A stretch of DNA of 64,000 nt from positions 2,089,501 through 2,153,500 of the forward strand of contig JADJEE010000012.1 of the NCBI GenBank assembly GCA_016709225.1, written 5' to 3'. This DNA is from Deltaproteobacteria bacterium. Lineage in GTDB: Bacteria; Myxococcota_A; Polyangia; Nannocystales; Nannocystaceae. A model generated the notes under the pieces. It saw only the letters and a list, made by a program, of their open reading frames with translations, did no database searches and was not told the DNA's origin. A program made the translations under genes and the position numbers. Positions within the stretch are counted from its first letter, which is position 1; every line of letters begins with the position of its first letter. Of this stretch, positions 37,439 through 44,636 are shown piece after piece.

Positions 37439-37567
37439 TCACGGCGCCACCGTGAGTGTCACGTCTCGCAGCTGTGGGTCGGCTGCAATGTCGACCTCGC
37501 GGAAGGGGAAGTCGAACCACTCGCCCAGCGTCGAACAGAGCTTCGGTACGCACACGAGTCGTCTCAC
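37439..37567 (-). CDS. Possible 42-residue small protein or gene remnant
   Basis: From GTG 37567 the frame reads VRRLVCVPKLCSTLGEWFDF then PFREVDIAADPQLRDVTLTVAP and stops 20 bases before the DJ-1 lipoprotein start. Codon third positions are mostly G/C, and the residue pattern looks protein-like. The same frame stays open upstream to a TGA near 37630 (EVSPHLVEFGPCYVDR) with no start codon, so it could be the tail of a decayed gene. No family is recognised. Confidence 0.3.
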   Translation of the reverse strand: MRRLVCVPKLCSTLGEWFDFPFREVDIAADPQLRDVTLTVAP

Positions 37568-37715
37568 GCGATCGACATAACAGGGTCCGAACTCGACGAG
37601 GTGTGGTGAAACTTCGCAGCGTCACTTCGCGGCGGCCCGCAAGCAGCCCCCGCGCGAAAGCACCGCAGGTGCAGCCGCTCGACGCCCCAACGACGCCGCG
37701 GGTAGTGTCTGCGCG

Positions 37716-38810
37716 ATGCTCGATGCGTCGTTGCGGATCGTTTGGATCGCGCTGCTCGCTGGTGGGTGTGCAGGCGCCATCCCGCCGCGCGAGCGCACAG
37801 CCCCGCCACCGCGCGACGAAGCCGACACGGCGGCAACCATCGCACGCACGCACGCGCTGTTCGACGCCATCGATCGCGGAGACACGGGCGCGGTCGATCG
37901 GCAGCTGGCTCCCGGCTTCTTCGTGCTCGACCGCGGCCGCCGCTTCGATCGACCGCTGTTCCTGACGGGGGTCGACCGGCACGACCGAGCCCCCACGAGC
38001 CCGCGAAGCTGCAGCCAGGAGGAGGTCCACACCCATGGCTCGACGGCAGCCTACGTCGCCGAGTGCAGCGAACCCGGTGCGCACTCCGATGGCCTTCGAG
38101 CGAGCCATCGCTACACCCTGCACTGGTCGCGCGACAGCGGCACGTGGCAACTGCTGAGCCTCCAGCTCGAGCGCGGCGGGGTCGAGGACGCGCGCGAGCT
38201 TTGGAATGACATCTTCTCGCAGCGAGCTGGCTTCTCCACCGAGCCCAACGCGCTGCTCACGAGCACCATCGCTGGGCGCACTCCCGGTCGAGCGCTCGAT
38301 GTGATGATGGGACAGGGCCGCAACGCGCTCCAGCTGGCGGCCGCGGGCTGGGACGTGACCGGGATCGACATCTCCGACGAAGCGCTCCGGCAAGCCACCG
38401 AGGCCGCGCAGGCGCGCGGCCTCGCACTGCAAACCGAGCTCGTCGACACCTCCAGCTTCGACTTCGGCCACGCTCGATGGGACCTCGTCGCGCTGATCTA
38501 CGCCGGCGTCGAGCCCGAGCTGTTGTCTCGCGTCGAGCAGGCAGTCGCACCCGGCGGCATCGTGGTGATCGAGTACTTCGCGAGCGAGTCCGTGGTCGGC
38601 GACAACCTCGGTGGCGCGACGCCAGGCCAGCTTGCGCGGGCGTTCCGCGGCTGGAGCATCATCCGCGACGAGCGCGCGGAGGACGTTGCGGACTGGGGTC
38701 TGGGTCGGACGCTCCTCGCGCGCTTCGTCGCCCAGAAGCCGTCGCCACCGCCACCGAGTTCCGGCCTTGGCGCCCCCACCGACCGCACGCACGGGGTGCG
38801 GCAAGATTGA
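37716..38810 (+). CDS. SAM-methyltransferase-domain protein with lipoprotein-like N-terminus
   Basis: A 364-residue protein. It begins MLDASLRIVWIALLAGGCAG, which looks like a lipoprotein signal (lipobox AGGC, imperfect). Residues about 40-160 resemble a SnoaL/NTF2-like domain (THALFDAIDRGDTGAVDRQL; RASHRYTLHWSRDSGTWQLL). Residues about 180-340 are a class I methyltransferase: ALDVMMGQGRNALQLAAAGW (motif I), VTGIDISDEAL (acidic ribose-binding residue) and GGIVVIEYF. SAM is cytoplasmic, so a methyltransferase carrying an export signal is odd. Either the signal call is wrong, the domain is catalytically reused, or the true start is later. The substrate is unknown. A promoter may lie in the 148 bp before it. 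Confidence 0.75.
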   Translation: MLDASLRIVWIALLAGGCAGAIPPRERTAPPPRDEADTAATIARTHALFDAIDRGDTGAVDRQLAPGFFVLDRGRRFDRPLFLTGVDRHDRAPTSPRSCSQEEVHTHGSTAAYVAECSEPGAHSDGLRASHRYTLHWSRDSGTWQLLSLQLERGGVEDARELWNDIFSQRAGFSTEPNALLTSTIAGRTPGRALDVMMGQGRNALQLAAAGWDVTGIDISDEALRQATEAAQARGLALQTELVDTSSFDFGHARWDLVALIYAGVEPELLSRVEQAVAPGGIVVIEYFASESVVGDNLGGATPGQLARAFRGWSIIRDERAEDVADWGLGRTLLARFVAQKPSPPPPSSGLGAPTDRTHGVRQD

Positions 38811-38849
38811 TCGCGTCGGCGAACGCGCGGTCGTGGTAGCGATCGAAGC

Positions 38850-40253
38850 ATGCCGTTGCTCGCCCTGCTGCCGCTCCTGCTCGCCGCCGACCACGAGCTC
38901 TTCGGCAAGCCCGTCTTCCGGCCCGCACCGCCCGAGCAGCAGACCCTCGAGACGCGACGTGAGGGCTTCGAGCGCATGCTCGACGAGCGCGGCTGGGTGC
39001 AGATCGACGATCAGGTGCGCCCCGCCGCCGAGGACGGCAGCTTCGCGCAGCCGATCATGCCGCAGGCGGCGTGGAGCTCTCCGCCGCACCGCTCGACGAT
39101 CTTCCTCAACTTCTTCGGCACCGAGAGCCTCAAGCCGGGCACGAACTCCGACCTCGACGAGTCGTCGTGCCTGCAGGGCGAGATGCCGTGGCCCGGGTTC
39201 GGCGGGACCGAGCAGCAGGCGCTCGCGCTCATCGAGATCTTCGAGGTCAAGATGGCGCCGTACGGCGTGCGCATCGCCTATGACGAGCGTCCGCCATCGC
39301 ATCTGCCATACGCGATGGTGATGATGGGCGGCTCCCCCAACATGCTGGGCCTCGGCAACGGTGTGCTGGGCGTGTCGTGCAGCTCGGACTGCGGCGACTT
39401 CTGGTGGCGTGACACCACCTTTGCGTTCACCGATGCCATCAACCCCAACAACGCCGATGTGCTCGGCACCACGGCACTGCACGAGGCTGCCCACGCATTC
39501 GGTCTCGCTCACATCGACGATGCCACGCGGATCATGAATCCATTCGTCGGTAGCGGTGACGTCGATTGGGCCACCACGTGCACGCCCTACAACGACGCCA
39601 CCGGCGGCATCAATTGCCAGCCGACCCACGACGAGTTCTGCGGCGGTGGTGCGCAGAACTCGGACGCCGAGCTCCTGGCCTACTTCGGCGAGAACAGCCC
39701 CGACATCGAGCCTCCGGTGGTCGAGATCCTCTCCCCGGCCGATGGCACCGAACTCGAGGTCGGTGGCAGCGTGATGGTCGAGGCCGAGATCACCGACGAT
39801 CACGAGGGCGTGGGCTGGAAGCTCGTACTCCCCGAGGTGGGGCAGGAGTCGGTGGCGTATCAGTTCGAGAAGAGCTGGCCGCTCGGCAACCTCCCCGCCG
39901 GCGTGTACACGCTGCGCGTCGAGGCCATCGACCACGATCGCAACGAAGCCTTCGACGAGGTGACGATCTACGTCGGCGTGGATGCTCCAGCCGGGACCAG
40001 CGGCAGCGGTGGCGACTCGGAGGGCGGCGGCGTCGACTCGAGCGGGAGCGGCGGTGGTGAGGACGGCACCGGCTCGTCGGATGCAGGCGCGACCACCGAC
40101 GTCGACGGCGGCAATCAGGATGCCAGTACCGTGGACAAGGAGGGCTGCGCGTGCGCTGCCACGACGCCCTCGCCGCGGACCCCCTCCGTGCTGCTGGCGG
40201 CGGGCTTGCTGATGCTGCGCCGCCGCCGACGCTCGTGCGTCGCGGCGCGGTAG
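38850..40253 (+). CDS. Secreted zinc metalloprotease with MYXO-CTERM-like anchor
   Basis: A 467-residue protein. A short signal peptide (MPLLALLPLLLAA) leads to a metallopeptidase domain with ALHEAAHAFGLAHIDD at residue 210. That is the full HExxHxxGxxH zinc motif of metzincins, with IMNPF downstream as the Met-turn. An Ig-like domain follows (VEILSPADGTELEVGGSVMV, residue 290), then a Gly/Ser/Asp-rich linker. The end is a Cys pair, hydrophobic helix and Arg cluster (EGCACAATT ... VLLAAGLLMLRRRRR), matching the MYXO-CTERM sorting signal known in Myxococcota. It should be exported and anchored at the outer membrane. It starts 39 bp after the methyltransferase gene. Confidence 0.9.
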   Translation: MPLLALLPLLLAADHELFGKPVFRPAPPEQQTLETRREGFERMLDERGWVQIDDQVRPAAEDGSFAQPIMPQAAWSSPPHRSTIFLNFFGTESLKPGTNSDLDESSCLQGEMPWPGFGGTEQQALALIEIFEVKMAPYGVRIAYDERPPSHLPYAMVMMGGSPNMLGLGNGVLGVSCSSDCGDFWWRDTTFAFTDAINPNNADVLGTTALHEAAHAFGLAHIDDATRIMNPFVGSGDVDWATTCTPYNDATGGINCQPTHDEFCGGGAQNSDAELLAYFGENSPDIEPPVVEILSPADGTELEVGGSVMVEAEITDDHEGVGWKLVLPEVGQESVAYQFEKSWPLGNLPAGVYTLRVEAIDHDRNEAFDEVTIYVGVDAPAGTSGSGGDSEGGGVDSSGSGGGEDGTGSSDAGATTDVDGGNQDASTVDKEGCACAATTPSPRTPSVLLAAGLLMLRRRRRSCVAAR

Positions 40254-40385
40254 CAGCGTCCGCGCGATCGAGCGTTGCGGCACCTGAGGCGGCGACGCAT
40301 GCGTCCTCTCGCAGCCGGCTGCGGTGAATCACCACGGTCGTTCGACTCGCCCGCGCCATCAGAGGCTGCTAGACCGCCGTCGACC

Positions 40386-41573
40386 ATGCGACGCACGCGG
40401 ACCTCCGAGGATGCACACGACCAGACTCCGAACGCCGCTGCGCGCGATGCAGACCAGCCCCCCCGCGTCTCATCGCGGGTCCTCGCACGCATGGTCCCGA
40501 TCGCGCTGGTGCTGTGCGCAGCGCTCGCGGGGGGCACGGCGATGTTCCTGCGACACTATCGTGCCGAGGCCAGCGATGCCGATCGATTCGCCTCGCTGCA
40601 TGGCGACCACGCGCGTCTCGAGTCGCTGTGGTCACTCCCGCCGTTCCAGCTGCGAGACCAACACGATCGCCCGTTCGGCCTCGCGGCGCTCCGCGGCCGC
40701 CCGTTCATCGCCGATTTCATCTTCACGCAGTGCACCAGCGTGTGCCCCACGCTGACCTCGAACATGCTGCTCGTGCGAGATCGACTGCACGACCGCGATG
40801 TCCAGTTCGTTTCGTTCTCGGTCGACCCTGCCCATGACACACCGGCCGTGCTCTCCGACTACGCCGCACGCTGGGGTGCCGTCGGCGACGACTGGACGCT
40901 GCTATCGAGCTCGTCGGCGCAGCTGAGCGACGTGCTCGCCGGGTTCCGCGTCGCTGCGCGCCCCACCGACGATCCGAGCGAACCGATCGTGCACACCAAC
41001 CTCTTCTTCCTGGTGGACGCCACCGGCACCGTGCGCGGCATCTACCACAGTGACATGACGTCCGATCTCGACGCGCTGGTCGAGGACGCCCGCGTACTGG
41101 CGGCACCGCGGGTCGGCAGCGACCCGGCCCCGCGCACCATCGCGAGCCTCGGATGCACCGGCTGTCACGCCTCACCCGCCATCGCACCACCGCTGGGAGG
41201 GTCGCTCGGCGAAACACGAATGACCGATGACGGACGACGGGTCACGGTCGACGCGGCGTACCTGCGGCGAGCGCTGCTCGATCCGCGCGCGGACGTCGTA
41301 GCGGGGTATCCCGGCGTCATGCCGAGCTACGCCGGTGTCCTCAGCGATGCGGAGGTCGACGAGATCCTCGACCAGCTGCGGTCCATGACCGACGCGGCTC
41401 CGCCAGCGACGCCAGCCGCCCTCGCGATCGATCCCGTGTGCGGCATGAAGGTGCGCGTCACCCCGGACGCGCACCACGCTCGCCACGACGGCGAGGATGT
41501 CTACTTCTGCGCCGAGGCGTGCAAGGACGCGTTCCTCGCTGCGCCGGCGCAGTACGAACGACACCGGCAGTGA
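40386..41573 (+). CDS. Sco1 / cytochrome c / YHS three-domain fusion
   Basis: A 395-residue membrane-anchored protein. One helix (MVPIALVLCAALAGGTAMFL, near residue 35) is followed by a Sco1/SenC thioredoxin-fold domain: FQLRDQHDRPFGLAALRGRP, the copper-binding FTQCTSVCPTLTSNM (residue 114) and the conserved His in VHTNLFFLVD (residue 204). A small cytochrome c domain follows (LGCTGCHASPAIAPPLGG at residue 256; Met ligand probably in GVMPSYAG). It ends with a YHS metal-binding module (DPVCGMKVRV ... YFCAEACKDAF, 345-385). Sco proteins load copper into cytochrome oxidase CuA; fused haem and YHS parts suggest delivery plus metal sensing or storage. No oxidase genes are in the window. Confidence 0.9.
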   Translation: MRRTRTSEDAHDQTPNAAARDADQPPRVSSRVLARMVPIALVLCAALAGGTAMFLRHYRAEASDADRFASLHGDHARLESLWSLPPFQLRDQHDRPFGLAALRGRPFIADFIFTQCTSVCPTLTSNMLLVRDRLHDRDVQFVSFSVDPAHDTPAVLSDYAARWGAVGDDWTLLSSSSAQLSDVLAGFRVAARPTDDPSEPIVHTNLFFLVDATGTVRGIYHSDMTSDLDALVEDARVLAAPRVGSDPAPRTIASLGCTGCHASPAIAPPLGGSLGETRMTDDGRRVTVDAAYLRRALLDPRADVVAGYPGVMPSYAGVLSDAEVDEILDQLRSMTDAAPPATPAALAIDPVCGMKVRVTPDAHHARHDGEDVYFCAEACKDAFLAAPAQYERHRQ

Positions 41574-41631
41574 CGTTGGCGGCCTGACGTTCCGCATCCG
41601 ACGGGGTGCGGTGTCGCGGCGGGCCCGTCAG

Positions 41632-42441
41632 ATGCGCGGCCGACGGATGCAATGGTTTGCACGGCCCATGGCGTTCACGCGAAAGTTCATCCTCGTCGTC
41701 GTCGCGCTGGCGGTGGTCGCCGCGACCTGGATCGTCACGATCTGGCCGCGCGCGCGCGAAACGGAGCCCGACGGTCCTGCGCCCGTCGTGCGGCAGGAGC
41801 CGCGGAGCGCAGGCATGCACGGCACGACCGACGCCCACCCGCGTGCGAAGTCGGCCGCGCCCATCAGCCCAGCCGAAGCCGAGGCGCGACGCGTCGCGCG
41901 TGCCCGCTGGGAGGAGCGACGGGCCCGCATCCTCGCCGCCCACGCGACGCCGGCCGAGCGCGACGCAGCACCGGAGACACCGAAGTGTGTCGGCGAGGAT
42001 TGCCCGCCCGATCCGGCCGACTTCGGCGGCGACGTCGTGTTCGCGTCGTTCGTCGGCGAGACCCAGACGCTCACACGTGGCTGCGAGGAGCTCATGGGTG
42101 AGAAGCCGCAGTCGGTGCGGATCAACGCGCGGCTCGTCGGCGCGCCCGGGGTCGGCACCATCGTCGACAATGTCACCGTCACCGGCCCCGGCGAATCCAT
42201 GGACGAGCTCACCCAGTGCCTCCAGCAGGGCATGTACACCCTCGAGCTCGGCGACGCCGCGGCGAACTTCGAACGCGACGCGACGCTGGTGCTCGGCCTA
42301 CTCGACGAGGTCGCCGGTCAGCAGTGGCTGTCGCCGGAGGAGCTCGCGGGGATCCGGCAGCAGATGATCGATGGCGGACTCGACCCGGCCGCCGATCCGA
42401 TGGTCTCGGTCAACGCCGGCGAGCCCGCCGCCGAGCCGTGA
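41632..42441 (+). CDS. Membrane-anchored protein of unknown function
   Basis: A 269-residue protein with one N-terminal helix (FILVVVALAVVAATWIVTIW) and an exported remainder. A Glu/Arg/Ala-rich coiled-coil-like segment (AEAEARRVARARWEERRARI, about residues 83-102) precedes a compact C-terminal domain with C-x4-C (CVGEDCPP) and a further Cys pair (RGCEELMG; LTQCLQQG). I do not recognise the family. Other possible starts are ATG 41647 and 41668; none has a clear SD. It follows the Sco fusion by 58 bp and may be transcribed with it. Confidence 0.6.
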   Translation: MRGRRMQWFARPMAFTRKFILVVVALAVVAATWIVTIWPRARETEPDGPAPVVRQEPRSAGMHGTTDAHPRAKSAAPISPAEAEARRVARARWEERRARILAAHATPAERDAAPETPKCVGEDCPPDPADFGGDVVFASFVGETQTLTRGCEELMGEKPQSVRINARLVGAPGVGTIVDNVTVTGPGESMDELTQCLQQGMYTLELGDAAANFERDATLVLGLLDEVAGQQWLSPEELAGIRQQMIDGGLDPAADPMVSVNAGEPAAEP

Positions 42442-42557
42442 GTGCCACGCTCGGCGCTTGGCCTCGCCTTCGCAGCGCGGGCGCGCCGCGAAGGCCGGGT
42501 CCGCATCTGCACTGCCCCCTTCCCGCGATTGGCGAAGTGCACGTATCCTCGATCTCG

Positions 42558-43496
42558 ATGGTAGGCAGGACGTGGATGGTAGGGGTGTGCCCACTGCTGG
42601 TGATCGCATGCGGTCCGGTGGTCCTGGCCGGCGACGACTCGACCACCGGTGTGATCGAGACGACCAGCAACAGCGCCGGCCCGTCGACATCCTCCGATGC
42701 CCCGCCGACGACGACGATCGGCAGCACGTCGAGCGCAGACACCTCGGCGTCCGCGACCTCCGGCGTCGAACCCGACACCGGGCTCGACAGTGCCGACTTC
42801 CTCATCGAGTACGACGTCGCCCGGCCGATCGAGTGCGACCTGTGGAACGATGATTGCCCGCGCGGCGAGAAGTGCATGCCGTGGGCGAACGATGGTGGCA
42901 ACGCTTGGAACTCGACCCGTTGCTCCCCGGTGGACGAAAATCCCCACGCGGTCGGCGAGCCCTGCACGGTCGAAGAATCGCCGGTCAGCGGGATCGACGA
43001 CTGCGTGGCGAACGCGATGTGTTGGAACGTCGAGGCCGGGACGAACATGGGCACGTGCGTCGGCTTCTGCACCGGCTCGCGTGCGCAGCCGCTGTGCCCG
43101 GATGGCTCCTCCTGCTCGCTGACGGGCGACGGCGTGCTGATCCTCTGCATCCCCACCTGTAACCCCCTCGCAAGCGATTGCCCGGATGATCAGGGTTGCT
43201 ACCCGTACGTCAACGGCGAGTTCGCATGCTTCCTCGACGAGTCCCATTTCGAGGGTTGGCCGGGCGCAGCGTGCGAGTACATCAATGCGTGTCAACCAGG
43301 CTTGTTCTGCGCCGACGGCGAGCTCGTACCCGGCTGCGCCGACACGGGATGCTGCTCGCCCTACTGCGATCGGAGCGACGGCATGGCGGACGCGACGTGC
43401 GATGCAGCGCTGCCGGGCACCACGTGCACCGCGTGGTACAGCGAGGGCGAGGCCCCACCCGGCCTCGAGAACCTGGGCGTGTGCGTGCAGGGCTGA
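42558..43496 (+). CDS. Cys-rich lipoprotein, unknown function
   Basis: A 312-residue predicted lipoprotein (MVGRTWMVGVCPLLVIAC, lipobox VIAC). A Ser/Thr-rich linker (about residues 25-75) precedes a Cys-rich body with about 22 cysteines (IECDLWNDDCPRGEKCMPWA; CPDGSSCSLTGDG; CNPLASDCPDDQGCYPY; CQPGLFCADGEL). The CPxGxxC spacing recalls EGF/TNFR-like disulfide modules common in myxobacterial surface proteins. No enzyme motif is seen. Confidence 0.7.
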   Translation: MVGRTWMVGVCPLLVIACGPVVLAGDDSTTGVIETTSNSAGPSTSSDAPPTTTIGSTSSADTSASATSGVEPDTGLDSADFLIEYDVARPIECDLWNDDCPRGEKCMPWANDGGNAWNSTRCSPVDENPHAVGEPCTVEESPVSGIDDCVANAMCWNVEAGTNMGTCVGFCTGSRAQPLCPDGSSCSLTGDGVLILCIPTCNPLASDCPDDQGCYPYVNGEFACFLDESHFEGWPGAACEYINACQPGLFCADGELVPGCADTGCCSPYCDRSDGMADATCDAALPGTTCTAWYSEGEAPPGLENLGVCVQG

Positions 43497-43622
43497 CGAG
43501 CTCGGCGCACGATTCGGGTCAAGCCAGCAGGCACCCGCCGAGCCAGTCGCCGTCGAGGACGCACGTCGTCGTCGGGTCGTCGCACGAGGACTCGTCTGCA
43601 CCCGAATTCGTTGGCGCCCAAG

Positions 43623-44552
43623 TCACTCCTCGAAGTCGTCCACGCGAAAGGCTTCGCGCGCGCGCACCTTCTCCGCCACCCCCGGCGACAGCTCCACCGC
43701 TCGCGAGTACACCCGCGAGTCGCTCATGCAGCTCGCCGACTCGTAGCTCAGCTCGGCGATCCCGACGCCGGTCGCGTCGTCGACGAACACGCCCACCACC
43801 GCAGGGTCGCTGCGATCCAGCGTCATCTCTGGTTCTTCGCCGCGCCAGCCCGGCATGCGCGTCGACTGCAGCACCTGTGCACCCCGCACCCGCACGATGA
43901 AGTGGCCGCCGTGGTACAGCGCCTCGGCGGCTCGCTGGCCGGGCTCCGGCAGCTCATCGACGGGCGGCAGCTCGGGGCCGCTGCCGCGGTACCAGTACGG
44001 CTGCAGCGGCAGCGCTTGCATCGGTCGCCAGCCGATCGCGAGCTCGGCGTTGATCGACGCAATCCGCTGGGCGATCTGCTCCCGCTCGTCCCGGCACGGC
44101 CGACCCCAGGCCCCCTCGGTCGCCTCGTAGATCGCTTCGCCGTCGAGCACGATCGAGCGCGAGAGCACCGACTCGTCGCGGCGTCGCAGCTCGATCGCCA
44201 GCTCACCGACGAAGTCGGCGTTGCCACCATCGTCGCGGTCGACGGCCGCGATCGCACCGCCATCCAACCGCACCGCCGGAAAACCCTCGGCGAAGACCTC
44301 GTGCTCGCAGTCGCCGCTGCCGGCGGTTCGCGGCTCCAGCCGCAGTCGCGGTGCATCATCGGACGGGCGGATCGAACCCAGGGCGTCGATCACGTTGCCG
44401 TCGTCGTCGGGGATCGCAGCGCGCCGGACGGCGAGCTCCGTCGCCCGCGGCGCGACCTCCGGCGGCTCGTAGTGCGCCTCGACGGGCGGCGCCATGCAAG
44501 CACTGGACGAACCCAACACGAGCAGCACAGAGATCCGCCTCGGCATCGTCAT
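43623..44552 (-). CDS. Lipoprotein of unknown function
   Basis: A 309-residue predicted lipoprotein (MTMPRRISVLLVLGSSSAC). The mature part is soluble and acidic, with mixed alpha/beta pattern (FPAVRLDGGAIAAVDRDDGG; VGELAIELRRRDESVLSRSI; DPAVVGVFVDDATGVGIAEL). No family is recognised and no catalytic motif stands out. An ATG at 44546 is an alternative, two codons in. It is convergent with the Cys-rich lipoprotein, with 126 bp between stops. Confidence 0.65.
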   Translation of the reverse strand: MTMPRRISVLLVLGSSSACMAPPVEAHYEPPEVAPRATELAVRRAAIPDDDGNVIDALGSIRPSDDAPRLRLEPRTAGSGDCEHEVFAEGFPAVRLDGGAIAAVDRDDGGNADFVGELAIELRRRDESVLSRSIVLDGEAIYEATEGAWGRPCRDEREQIAQRIASINAELAIGWRPMQALPLQPYWYRGSGPELPPVDELPEPGQRAAEALYHGGHFIVRVRGAQVLQSTRMPGWRGEEPEMTLDRSDPAVVGVFVDDATGVGIAELSYESASCMSDSRVYSRAVELSPGVAEKVRAREAFRVDDFEE

Positions 44553-44636
44553 CACTCGATGTGCCCGACGCGCGACCTGGCCGCTCGGATTCCCAACCCG
44601 CGCCCGGCCCGCGCAGCGCCGCACCGGGCGCTGGAT

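Noticed and set aside
36432..40283. Very long antisense open frame (about 1283 codons, minus strand)
   Set aside because: It is open because of high GC. Only its last 329 codons (the DJ-1 gene) have motifs; the rest lies opposite the methyltransferase and metalloprotease genes, which have clear domains.
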